Shown: in pieces, positions 36,401 to 43,957 of the stretch
How positions within the stretch are numbered: position 1 is the stretch's first letter
Layout: each line of letters begins with the position of its first letter
Source: Candidatus Hadersleviella danica
Lineage (GTDB): Bacteria > Chloroflexota > Anaerolineae > Promineifilales > Promineifilaceae
Length of the DNA stretch: 64,000 bases
NCBI GenBank assembly: GCA_016711405.1
Contig: JADJSZ010000036.1
Location: 9,103-73,102, forward strand
Reading direction: 5' to 3'
The notes under the pieces: model-generated
Database searches by the model: none
The model's input: only the letters and a program-made list of their open reading frames with translations
What the model was told of the DNA's origin: nothing
Translations under genes and position numbers: made by a program

Positions 36401-36597
36401 TGAGTGAACACATTGTTTGGCGCGTGCCACTGTTATTTGCCCTGCCAAGCTGGGGCACTGTCGGCACTGTCGGGCACATAGATGTAGATGTGCAAACGGG
36501 AGAATTGACAATTACACCTGAGCTTATCCAGAAGATACAAGCCAATGCCACAGAGAAAGCTACCTATTATTCCACCCTTGCCCGTCCTGCCGTTTAG
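36400..36597 (+). CDS. Small protein 2 of the C39-like cassette
   Basis: The 65-residue product begins MSEHIVWRVPLLFALPSWG and has the strand pair GHIDVDVQTGELTITPELI and a terminal helix. Its start overlaps the stop of the first gene and its end overlaps the third gene by 53 nt. Overlaps of this type imply a single translational unit. No function is recognised. Confidence 0.6.
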   Translation: MSEHIVWRVPLLFALPSWGTVGTVGHIDVDVQTGELTITPELIQKIQANATEKATYYSTLARPAV

Positions 36598-37027
36598 CCA
36601 GCAAGGTGAGGTGGATTGTTTGGCGGCTTGTGCGGCGATGGTGTTGGCCTACACCGACCAAGTCATTCCATACCACCAACTTCTCCACACGTTGCAAATT
36701 GGGCCGATTGGCGCACCTAGACGCAACATTGGCAATTTAGCCCGACATGGTATCTCTGTCACTTACCGAGAGGCCAGTTTGGCGGTTTTGGCTGAAACAT
36801 ATTTGGAGGTTGGGGAACCTGTTATTGTTTTTGTAGATACAGGCGAGTTGCATTACTGGTCAATAGCAGTTAATCATGCAATTGTCGTCATCGGTCTTGA
36901 TGAGGAGCATGTCTTAGCTCTGGACCCAGCTTTTTCAACATCCATCCAAGCAATTCCACATGAAGAGTTCCAATTGGCTTGGATAAATGGCGATTACACT
37001 TGTGCGGTTATCCATCGTTCAACATAA
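36545..37027 (+). CDS. C39-like cysteine peptidase domain protein
   Basis: The 160-residue protein carries a papain-like C39 pattern: QQGEVDCLAACAAMVLAY with the candidate nucleophile Cys, NHAIVVIGLDEEHVLALDPA with the His and Asp positions. It has no transporter domains and no signal peptide, so it is a stand-alone domain. Whether it cleaves or only binds a partner is open. Its start lies inside the preceding gene; a later start at MVLAY would remove the catalytic Cys and is rejected. Confidence 0.7.
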   Translation: MPQRKLPIIPPLPVLPFSQQGEVDCLAACAAMVLAYTDQVIPYHQLLHTLQIGPIGAPRRNIGNLARHGISVTYREASLAVLAETYLEVGEPVIVFVDTGELHYWSIAVNHAIVVIGLDEEHVLALDPAFSTSIQAIPHEEFQLAWINGDYTCAVIHRST

Positions 37028-37037
37028 TCCATTCTTC

Positions 37038-37069
37038 ACGGCCGTTCACTCCCCTGAACGGCCGTTTTT
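37038..37069 (+). terminator. Rho-independent terminator built from CGGCCG
   Basis: ACGGCCGTTCA and TGAACGGCCGT form a perfect 11-bp stem with a six-base loop, followed by TTTTTC. It closes the C39-like cassette. Confidence 0.85.
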
Positions 37070-37103
37070 CTCAACCATATCAGCCACCCCCAAGGAATAC
37101 CCC

Positions 37104-37460
37104 ATGACAATCGTCGCCAACGTTTTAATCGGCCTCGTCGCCCTGCTCCACACCTATTTTCTCATCCTCGAAATGTTCTTGTGGGATAAGCCACAAGGCC
37201 GCAAAACATTTGGGCTGACGGCCGAATTTGCCACCGCCTCCAAAACCCTCGCCGCCAATCAGGGGCTTTACAACGGCTTCCTCGCCGCTGGGCTTATTTG
37301 GGGCCTCCTGTTGGGCACGGCCGGGCAACACATCCAAATCTTCTTCCTCGCCTGCGTCATTATCGCAGGGCTTTATGGTGGGTGGACAGTCTCCAAGAAA
37401 ATCATGATGGTACAGGCCGTGCCGGCCGCCCTCGCCCTCCTCTTCGTTTTGCTCGCCTAA
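37104..37460 (+). CDS. DUF1304 family membrane protein
   Basis: The 118-residue protein has four hydrophobic segments (IVANVLIGLVALLHTYFLIL; FLAAGLIWGLLLG; IFFLACVIIAGLYGGWTV; AVPAALALLFVLLA) and the EMFLWDKPQGRKTFGLT motif typical of DUF1304. Function of the family is unknown. The ATG at 37104 is preceded by CAAGGAATACCCC, a usable ribosome site. Confidence 0.85.
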   Translation: MTIVANVLIGLVALLHTYFLILEMFLWDKPQGRKTFGLTAEFATASKTLAANQGLYNGFLAAGLIWGLLLGTAGQHIQIFFLACVIIAGLYGGWTVSKKIMMVQAVPAALALLFVLLA

Positions 37461-37482
37461 CCCAAGCCCTCTTCAAACAAAC

Positions 37483-37515
37483 AAAAGGGGATGTGCAAGT
37501 TGCACATCCCCTTTC
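37483..37515. terminator. Bidirectional terminator hairpin
   Basis: AAAGGGGATGTGCAA and TTGCACATCCCCTTT form a perfect 15-bp stem between the convergent DUF1304 and decarboxylase genes. Confidence 0.85.
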
Positions 37516-37549
37516 ACTTTTCACTTCTTACTTCTTATTATTTACTTTC

Positions 37550-38518
37550 TTACCCCACCACCCGCGCCCCTTGCCCCGCCGCGCAGACCAACGTGCTGGC
37601 CACGCACTCGAGTTGGCCGAGTTGTTCCAGCAGGGCGGGCACATGCGCCCGTTCGGTCAGGATGTGGACATTCGGGCCTGCATCAATGGTGAAGTAGCCC
37701 ACGGCCGTGCCCCTCTGCCGCCAGCCGCGCAAAGCGTGGAGCAGGGTCATCGTGCCCGCCGTCCAGTAGAGAATACTCGGCCGTGAGGTCATCGAGGCGA
37801 CATGTAGGGAGATGGCTTCTGCCTCGAGCAATTCCCCGAATAGCTCCAAATCCCGCTCAAAAATCGCCTTGCGCATCAGGGGCAAGGTGCGTTGCAGTTC
37901 CCCCAAGCGGGCTTGGTAAAAGGGGCTGGTGTGGGCGAGGGGATGGCCGGCCGTGGAGCCAACCTCTTTTTCTTCGGCCGAGACAATGGCCACCACATCC
38001 ACCAAATCCCAATGTTCGGGCGGGGCGATTTGCACGGCGTAGGAATCGTCGTGCCGCGCCCCCGCGTACCACTCCACAAAGCCGCCCGCAATGGAGCGGG
38101 AGGCCGACCCCGACCCCAAGCGAGCAATTTTGCTCAGTTCGGCCTCGGGCAAATCTAGCCCCAGCGCCCCAGCGGCCGCCACGGTCAGGGCGGCCATCCC
38201 TGAAGCGGAAGAGGCGATGCCCGCCCCCGTGGGGAAGCTGTTGCTGGAGACGATGTGGGCGCGGGTGGCCACGCCTGCCAGTTGGCGCAAGTGGTCGAGT
38301 TGCCTGCTGGCGCGTTGCACGGCCGCCTCGGCCGCTGGTTGCTCGTTTAAGAGGAGGCTGTCGGCGGAAAAATCAGGCGAAAATTCAACGGCCGTGGTCG
38401 TCACGGCCGCATCGAGGGTCATGGAAATACTGCCGTTCATCGGCAGGCGCAGGGCATCATCCAGATTGCCCCAATATTTGACAAAAGCGATGTTGGAACC
38501 AGCAATGGCGGTGGTCAT
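37550..38518 (-). CDS. Mevalonate-pathway decarboxylase (diphosphomevalonate or phosphomevalonate decarboxylase)
   Basis: The 322-residue GHMP-fold protein has NIAFVKYWGNLDDALRLPMN, SNSFPTGAGIASSASGMAAL (ATP loop) and SGSASRSIAGGFVEWYAG, all diagnostic for this decarboxylase family. The MTTAIAG start at 38518 is preferred over a hydrophobic upstream extension that comes from the word array. The motif set alone cannot say whether the substrate is the mono- or diphosphate. With isopentenyl phosphate kinase at 17430, the monophosphate route is possible. Confidence 0.88.
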   Translation of the reverse strand: MTTAIAGSNIAFVKYWGNLDDALRLPMNGSISMTLDAAVTTTAVEFSPDFSADSLLLNEQPAAEAAVQRASRQLDHLRQLAGVATRAHIVSSNSFPTGAGIASSASGMAALTVAAAGALGLDLPEAELSKIARLGSGSASRSIAGGFVEWYAGARHDDSYAVQIAPPEHWDLVDVVAIVSAEEKEVGSTAGHPLAHTSPFYQARLGELQRTLPLMRKAIFERDLELFGELLEAEAISLHVASMTSRPSILYWTAGTMTLLHALRGWRQRGTAVGYFTIDAGPNVHILTERAHVPALLEQLGQLECVASTLVCAAGQGARVVG

Positions 38519-38609
38519 AGAGAGCAAAAGTGAGAAGTGAAAAGTAAAAAGTAAAAGGTCGTTGGTGGGACAAGCCACTTTTTACCTTTCACTTTTTACT
38601 TTTTACTGA
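38519..38609. repeat. Inverted word array AGTGAGAAGTGAAAAGT
   Basis: AAGTGAGAAGTGAAAAGTAA faces ACTTTTTACCTTTCACTTTT. It lies between two minus-strand genes; the same word is at 49346. Confidence 0.8.
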
Positions 38610-38610
38610 T

Positions 38611-40005
38611 TTACAGTTCGGCGTAAGCGGCGAGAAATTGCACAGATGTTTCAATGCCCCGATAGAAATTGGGCAGGTAAAAACTCTCGTTGGGGGAGTG
38701 GATGCGATCGTTGGGCAAGCCGAAACCCATCAGCACCGATTCGAGGCCGAGGTGGGTTTGGAATTCGCCGACGACGGGGATGGAGCCGCCGTTGCGGGTG
38801 AAGAGTGGCTCTTTGCCAAAAGCGGCCGTGTACGCCTTGCTGGCCGCCTTCATGGCCGGCACACTGTAATCGGTGATGCTGGCGGGTGCGCCGTGGCCAT
38901 CTTCCTCGAATTGCAAGGTGATGCTGGGCGGGGTGAGCTGGCGCACATAATCCCGAAACTGTTGCTTGATTTTGGCGGGGTCTTGGTTGGGCACGAGGCG
39001 CATCGAGATTTTGGCGTGGACGCGGGAAGGCAGAACTGTCTTGCCCCCTTTGCCTGTGTAGCCGCCGATAATGCCGTGCAGGTCGAGCGTCGGCCGTGCC
39101 CCCAGCCGCTCCACGAGCGTGTAGTCGGGTTCGCCCCACAGGGCGGGTGCGCCCGTCTCCGCCCGCCACGCCTCGGGGTCAATCGGCAATTTGTTGAGCA
39201 TTTCCCGCTCTTCCGCGCTCAGTTCTAGCACGTCGTCATAAAAGCCGGGGATGAGAATGCGGCCGTCTTCATCTTTGAGTTTGGCCACAATATGGCACAA
39301 AGCGTTCAGCGGGTTGTTGATGGCCCCACCCGCCCCACCCGAGTGCAGGTCGTGGTCGGGGCCAATCAGGTCGAGCATGTCGTAGTGAATCCCGCGCAAG
39401 CCGTAGGTGATGCTGGGCTGGTCGGGGCTAAGGATGCCTGTGTCGGAAATGAGGGCGATGTCGGCCGCTAATTTCTCTTTGTGCTTGGGCAAATAGTCGG
39501 CCAGCGATTCGCCGCCGCTCTCTTCTTCCCCTTCGTACAAAAATTTAACATTGACGGGCAAACGGCCGCTGGTCTGCAAATACGCCTCGGCCGCCTTGAC
39601 GTGAATGTACGCCTGCCCCTTGTCATCGCACGCGCCACGGGCGTAGATGCGCTCGCCGCGCACGGTTGGCTCAAACGGTGGGGTCTCCCACAGTTCGATG
39701 GGGTCTACAGGTTGGACATCAAAATGGCCGTAAATCAACACGGTGGGGGCATCGGCTCCAGCATGGAGCCAATCGGCGTAGACGAGGGGGTGTTTGCCCA
39801 CGGCCGAGGCAATCACTTCGACGTTTTCCAGCCCGATGCGGCGCATTTCGGCCGCCAGCCATTCGGCCGCTTTGGCCACATCGGGGGCATGGTCGGGCTG
39901 GGTGCTGACGCTGGGGATGCGCAGGAAATCTTGGAGTTGGGCGAGGTGGGCGGCCGTGTTGGCGCGGGCAAAGGTCAGAGCTTGGTCGAGAGGTGTGTTT
40001 GTCAT
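38611..40005 (-). CDS. M20-family dipeptidase
   Basis: The 464-residue zinc peptidase has YGHFDVQPVDP (first metal His), GACDDKGQAYIHVKA, catalytic Glu in YEGEEESGGESL, and a dimerisation domain with GPDHDLHSGGAGGAINNPLN. C-terminal FTRNGGSIPVVGEFQTHLG and NDRIHSPNESFYLPNF match the DapE/carnosinase-like group. It hydrolyses di- or short peptides. It starts MTNTPLDQALTFA. Confidence 0.93.
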   Translation of the reverse strand: MTNTPLDQALTFARANTAAHLAQLQDFLRIPSVSTQPDHAPDVAKAAEWLAAEMRRIGLENVEVIASAVGKHPLVYADWLHAGADAPTVLIYGHFDVQPVDPIELWETPPFEPTVRGERIYARGACDDKGQAYIHVKAAEAYLQTSGRLPVNVKFLYEGEEESGGESLADYLPKHKEKLAADIALISDTGILSPDQPSITYGLRGIHYDMLDLIGPDHDLHSGGAGGAINNPLNALCHIVAKLKDEDGRILIPGFYDDVLELSAEEREMLNKLPIDPEAWRAETGAPALWGEPDYTLVERLGARPTLDLHGIIGGYTGKGGKTVLPSRVHAKISMRLVPNQDPAKIKQQFRDYVRQLTPPSITLQFEEDGHGAPASITDYSVPAMKAASKAYTAAFGKEPLFTRNGGSIPVVGEFQTHLGLESVLMGFGLPNDRIHSPNESFYLPNFYRGIETSVQFLAAYAEL

Positions 40006-40041
40006 GGGGATTCAACTACCTTGGGGTATAATTTGGGTGAT

Positions 40042-40158
40042 TCGTTCGTTGGCTATTCATTATTCGTTATTCGTTATTGAGTTGTTTGACCAACTAACCC
40101 CATAACGAGTAACCCAGTAACCAATAACCCCGTATAACGAATAACCATTATAACCAAC
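40042..40158. repeat. Word array ATTCGTTATTCGTTATTG / AATAACGAATAACC
   Basis: ATTATTCGTTATTCGTTATT faces CATAACGAGTAACCCAGTAA and CGTATAACGAATAACC. It fills the gap between the divergent dipeptidase and scpB genes. Confidence 0.75.
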
Positions 40159-40162
40159 TTCT

Positions 40163-40693
40163 ATGAGCATCCCCACCACGGCCGCGCCCAACCTTGAACT
40201 CGAGGCATACATCGAAAGCATCTTGTTCGTCTCCAGCGGCCCCGTCTCCCTCGGGCGGCTCGCCCGCACCCTAGAGATTACGACAGGCGCGGCGCGACAA
40301 GCCCTCCACGCCCTCGAAGCGCGGTATGCGGGGCGAGGCTTGCGCCTACAATGGCTTGATGAAGCCGTGCAATTCACCACCGCCCCCGAGGCGGGGCTGG
40401 TCGTGGAGCGTTTTCTGGGGCTAGAGGCTCCCACCAGCCGCCTGAGCCATGCCGCCTTAGAGGTGTTGGCCATTGTGGCCTACATGCAACCCATCACACG
40501 GCCGCAGGTGGACGAGTTGCGCGGGGTCAATTCCGATGGCGCCATGCGCACCCTTCTCAGCAAGGGGTTGGTGGAGGAAATCGGCCGTGTCGAAGCCCCC
40601 GGACGGCCGATTCTCTATGGCACAACCCCTGAATTTATGCAACACTTTGGCCTGAGCAACATGGCTGAACTCCCCCCCCTTTCCACAGAGTAA
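40163..40693 (+). CDS. scpB: Segregation and condensation protein B
   Basis: ScpB is the winged-helix kleisin-partner subunit of the bacterial SMC condensin complex. The 176-residue protein has LEAYIESILFVSSGPVSLG, the first winged helix, and the characteristic LEVLAIVAYMQPITRPQVDE and GRPILYGTTPEFMQHFGL. No scpA is visible upstream. Conserved order with rluB and cmk follows. Confidence 0.95.
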   Translation: MSIPTTAAPNLELEAYIESILFVSSGPVSLGRLARTLEITTGAARQALHALEARYAGRGLRLQWLDEAVQFTTAPEAGLVVERFLGLEAPTSRLSHAALEVLAIVAYMQPITRPQVDELRGVNSDGAMRTLLSKGLVEEIGRVEAPGRPILYGTTPEFMQHFGLSNMAELPPLSTE

Positions 40694-40718
40694 TTTTAGA
40701 TTTTGGATTTTTGATTAA

Positions 40719-41492
40719 ATGGAAGAACGACTACAAAAACTCATGGCCCAAACGGGCTTCGGCTCCCGCCGCCAATGCGAAGAAATCATCGCCCAAAAGC
40801 GGGTGACCGTCAACGGCCGCCTCGCCCACCTCGGCGACAAAGCCGACCTCCACCACGACGATGTCCGCGTAGACGGCAAACGCCTGCCCGCCCCCGAGCA
40901 AAAACTCTACATCATGCTCCACAAACCATGGGGCATCCTCTCCGACGAAGACGACACAGGCGAAGGACGCACCACCGCCCGCCAACTCATCCAAGTCGAA
41001 GGGCATTTGTACCCCGTCGGCCGTCTCGATAAAAACAGCGTTGGCCTCATGCTCTTCACCAACGATGGCGAACTAGCCCACAAACTAACCCACCCCAGCT
41101 TTGAACACGAAAAAATCTACCGTGTCAAAGTCAGCGGCCAACCTTCCAACGAAGTTTTGCGCCAATGGGCAAGGGGTGTGGAACTGGAAGATGGCATGAC
41201 CGCCCCCGCCCGCGTGCGGCTGGAAAAACAAGAAGATGAATACGCATGGATTCGCATCACCATGCGCGAAGGGCGCAAGCGGCAAATTCGGCGCGTGGCT
41301 ACCCTCCTCGGCCACACGGTTCTCCACCTCCACCGCGAACAACTCGGCCCCCTCAAACTAGGCGATTTGCCCCTCGGCAAATGGCGGCACCTCACCCGCC
41401 CCGAAATTAGCCAGCTACGCCGCTATGTCCTCGGCGACCGCCGCCCCAACGTCCCCCGCCGCCGCTCCAGCTTTGGCAACCCAAGAAGATAG
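40719..41492 (+). CDS. rluB: Pseudouridine synthase RluB-like
   Basis: The 257-residue protein modifies uridine in large-subunit rRNA. It has an S4 RNA-binding domain (MEERLQKLMAQTGFGSRRQC), the catalytic-Asp motif VGRLDKNSVGLMLFTNDG and the KIYRVKVSGQPS strand. The C-terminus ends in a basic tail (NVPRRRSSFGNPRR). It follows scpB by 26 nt, the gap being a TTTTGGATTTTTGATT-like word stretch. Confidence 0.93.
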   Translation: MEERLQKLMAQTGFGSRRQCEEIIAQKRVTVNGRLAHLGDKADLHHDDVRVDGKRLPAPEQKLYIMLHKPWGILSDEDDTGEGRTTARQLIQVEGHLYPVGRLDKNSVGLMLFTNDGELAHKLTHPSFEHEKIYRVKVSGQPSNEVLRQWARGVELEDGMTAPARVRLEKQEDEYAWIRITMREGRKRQIRRVATLLGHTVLHLHREQLGPLKLGDLPLGKWRHLTRPEISQLRRYVLGDRRPNVPRRRSSFGNPRR

Positions 41493-41575
41493 AGGGTAGA
41501 GAAAGAGATAGAGAAACTCGGTTGGCGGAATAACAACGCGCCCCTCTATCTCTATCTCCCATCTCTATCTTCTTT
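41493..41575. repeat. Inverted word array GAGAAAGAGATAGAGAAAC
   Basis: AGAGGGTAGAGAAAGAGATA faces CTCTATCTCTATCTCCCATC. It lies between rluB and cmk. The same words are at 25069. Confidence 0.8.
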
Positions 41576-41588
41576 TAAGGAGATTCCC

Positions 41589-42296
41589 TTGTTACCTTTT
41601 CCCATCACCATCGCCATAGATGGCCCTGCCGCCTCGGGCAAAACCACCGTGGGCAAAATGTTGGCCGACCAATTGGGCTATCTATTCCTCGACACAGGGT
41701 GCATGTATCGCGCCGTCACGGCCGCCGCCCTACAACAAGACACCAACCTTGAAGATGAAGCGGCCGTGACCCACATCGCCCAAACCATGCAACTGGAAAT
41801 CGCCAGCGGCGCAGGCTATGACGACGGCCGCCAATACACCGTTCTGCTCGACGGCCGTGACAGCACATGGGAAATCCGCACTCCCGCCGTAGATGCCAAC
41901 GTCTCCCTTGTCTCCAGCTACCTGCCCGTGCGCCAAGAAATGGTGCGCCAACAACGCGCCATTGGCGGCAAAGGGGGTGTAGTCATGGTCGGCCGTGACA
42001 TCGGCACCGTGGTCATGCCCAACGCCCCGCTCAAACTCTACATCACCGCCACGGCCGCCGAACGCGCCCGCCGCCGCCTGAACGACCGCCAACGCCAAGG
42101 ACAAAGCGGCGACTACGACCACATTCTGGCCGACATTATCCGCCGCGATGAATACGATGGCAGTCGCACCCACTCCCCCATGCTCCCTGCGGCCGATGCC
42201 CTCATCCTCGACAGCAGTGACAAACCCGCCGCCACCCTCGTAGCCGACATTCTAGCCATGTTGGAAAGCTTGTCAGCGAGTCAGCCTGTCAGCTAG
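41589..42296 (+). CDS. cmk: Cytidylate kinase
   Basis: It phosphorylates CMP and dCMP. The 235-residue protein has P-loop IDGPAASGKTTVGKML, LFLDTGCMYRAVT, and GRDIGTVVMPNAPLKLYI. A TTG at 41589 is chosen because AAGGAG lies 6 nt before it and no ATG fits. The last residues SASQPVS derive from the GTCAGC word array that overlaps the stop codon. Confidence 0.95.
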   Translation: MLPFPITIAIDGPAASGKTTVGKMLADQLGYLFLDTGCMYRAVTAAALQQDTNLEDEAAVTHIAQTMQLEIASGAGYDDGRQYTVLLDGRDSTWEIRTPAVDANVSLVSSYLPVRQEMVRQQRAIGGKGGVVMVGRDIGTVVMPNAPLKLYITATAAERARRRLNDRQRQGQSGDYDHILADIIRRDEYDGSRTHSPMLPAADALILDSSDKPAATLVADILAMLESLSASQPVS

Positions 42297-42336
42297 TCAG
42301 CCCAATCCAAAATCCCCAATCCCCAATCCAAAATCC
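42268..42336. repeat. Word array overlapping the cmk stop codon
   Basis: TTGTCAGCGAGTCAGCCTGT and CAGCTAGTCAGC are followed by CCAATCCAAAATCCCCAATC repeats. The first family is also at 23666 and 55530. Confidence 0.75.
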
Positions 42337-42337
42337 C

Positions 42338-43210
42338 ATGTATTGGCTCGAAATCACCGTCACGGCCGACGAACAAGCGGCCGACCACCTTGCCGAAATT
42401 TTGCGCCCCTTCGCCGAAGGGGAAAGCGTCGCCATCGAACAACTCGGCGACCCACGCGACCTTGACCCCAACGCCCTCCTCCCCGAACATTACCTCAAAA
42501 TTTACGTTGCGGAAGAGCAAGACACCCCCGAACTGCGCCAGCAAATTGAGGCGGCCGTCGCTCCCTACCCCATCACCTTCACCCCTCTCCAAGAAACCGA
42601 TTGGGCCAACGCATGGAAGGATCATTACCACCCCCTCCGCATCGGCCGCCGCTTTTGGATTCAGCCCAGTTGGCAAGAGCCAGACCAAGCCCTGCCCACC
42701 GACCTCATTATCACCCTCGACCCCGGCATGGCTTTTGGCACAGGCCAACACCCCACCACCCAGCTTTGCCTATCAGCTTTAGAAGATTGGCTCAAGCCGG
42801 GTCAAAGCGTCCTCGACTTAGGCACTGGCTCAGGCATTTTGGCCATTGGCGCCGCCCTACTTGGCGCCAGCGAGATTTTGGCCGTAGACAACGACCGCTG
42901 GGCTGTCCAAGCCACCCATGAAAACGCCGCCCTCAACCAGTTGACCGACCGCATGACGATTGTGGAGGGCACATTGGCCAATGTGGCTACGCGCAATTGG
43001 GATGTGGCCGTGGTCAACATCCTCGCCACCGTCATTATCAACCTGCTTCAAGAGGAAAACCTACTCGAGTACGGCCGCCTCTTCATCTTTAGCGGCATCG
43101 TCGCCATCCAAGAAGAGGAGTTCACGGCCGCCCTCACGGCCGCTGGTGGTCACATCCACCAAGTTTTGCGCCAAGAAGATTGGCTGGCCATTGTCGCCAC
43201 CCGCGCCTAA
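42338..43210 (+). CDS. prmA: Ribosomal protein L11 methyltransferase
   Basis: PrmA trimethylates ribosomal protein L11 using S-adenosylmethionine. The 290-residue protein has the L11-binding N-terminal domain (MYWLEITVTADEQAADHLAE), then DPGMAFGTGQHPTTQLCL and the SAM motif VLDLGTGSGILAIGAALLG. The NILA motif in VVNILATVIINLL fits the protein methyltransferase group. Confidence 0.95.
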   Translation: MYWLEITVTADEQAADHLAEILRPFAEGESVAIEQLGDPRDLDPNALLPEHYLKIYVAEEQDTPELRQQIEAAVAPYPITFTPLQETDWANAWKDHYHPLRIGRRFWIQPSWQEPDQALPTDLIITLDPGMAFGTGQHPTTQLCLSALEDWLKPGQSVLDLGTGSGILAIGAALLGASEILAVDNDRWAVQATHENAALNQLTDRMTIVEGTLANVATRNWDVAVVNILATVIINLLQEENLLEYGRLFIFSGIVAIQEEEFTAALTAAGGHIHQVLRQEDWLAIVATRA

Positions 43211-43245
43211 AGCCAAAATCATGACATTTGTCACGGCAGTTTTTG

Positions 43246-43257
43246 TAGACCAGTCTT
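43246..43257 (+). promoter_or_regulatory. TetR operator TAGACCAGTCTT upstream of the tetR gene
   Basis: A palindrome TAGACC-AGTCT, one base short of perfect. It lies over the expected -35 region of the tetR promoter, whose -10 box TATAGT is at 43269-43274. A matching site stands before the next gene. Confidence 0.7.
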
Positions 43258-43268
43258 AAAAATTATGC

Positions 43269-43274
43269 TATAGT
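43269..43274 (+). promoter_or_regulatory. -10 box TATAGT giving a leaderless tetR transcript
   Basis: TATAGT ends 6 nt before the tetR ATG, so the transcription start would be at the ATG itself. No Shine-Dalgarno is present. Confidence 0.6.
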
Positions 43275-43280
43275 AAACCT

Positions 43281-43850
43281 ATGAATAACCGCCGCCAAGA
43301 GATTTTGTACACCACCAGCCAGCTCATGGAAACGCAAGGCTACCATGCCACAGGCGTAAACCAGATTCTGGAAGCCAGTGGTGCGCCCAAAGGGTCGCTC
43401 TATTACTACTTCCCCGATGGCAAAGATAGTCTAACCGAGCAAGTTATTCAGCAAACGGCCGAGCGCATCGAATCGCGCATTCGGTTGGTGATGGCCGAAC
43501 ACGATGACCCCGCCACGGCCGTGGCCGCCTTTTTTGTCACTCTAAGCGGCTCTGTCGAAGCGGCCGACTACGCCTCGGGTGGCCCCATTACCACCATCGC
43601 CCTCGAAGTAGCCTCCACCAACGAACGGCTCAACGCCGCCTGCCATGCCGCCTACGGCCGCTGGCAACAAGCCTTCGCCGACAAACTGCTCGCCCACGGC
43701 TACCCCGAGGAGAGTGCCTACCCCTTAGCTACCTTGATTATTTCCGCCATCGAAGGAGCAACCATTTTGGCTCGCTCCCAGAAATCCGTTCGACCGCTAC
43801 ACGAATCTGGACAACAATTGGCGCGTTTGCTAGAAGCAACACGGCCGTGA
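43281..43850 (+). CDS. TetR-family transcriptional regulator (LmrA/YxaF-like)
   Basis: The 189-residue repressor has an N-terminal TetR HTH (ILYTTSQLMETQGYHATGVN then GAPKGSLYYYFPDGKDSL). The LYYYFPxGK form is typical of the LmrA/YxaF branch. The C-terminal ligand domain has GGPITTIALEVAS. TAGACC-type palindromes before this gene and the NmrA-like gene downstream suggest it represses both. Confidence 0.9.
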   Translation: MNNRRQEILYTTSQLMETQGYHATGVNQILEASGAPKGSLYYYFPDGKDSLTEQVIQQTAERIESRIRLVMAEHDDPATAVAAFFVTLSGSVEAADYASGGPITTIALEVASTNERLNAACHAAYGRWQQAFADKLLAHGYPEESAYPLATLIISAIEGATILARSQKSVRPLHESGQQLARLLEATRP

Positions 43851-43918
43851 TAGTGGCCCATTGGTGCGATGCACTTTAAGAAGTGTGTCGCACCAAAAAA
43901 ATTTTTACCTTAATTTTA

Positions 43919-43930
43919 TAGACTGGTCTA
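43919..43930 (+). promoter_or_regulatory. TetR operator TAGACTGGTCTA upstream of the NmrA-like gene
   Basis: The perfect palindrome TAGACT-GGTCTA lies 28 nt before the ATG at 43958. It differs from the tetR site only at its centre and last base. Confidence 0.75.
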
Positions 43931-43957
43931 GTAAATACTAGCCAAGGACAAAAGAAA

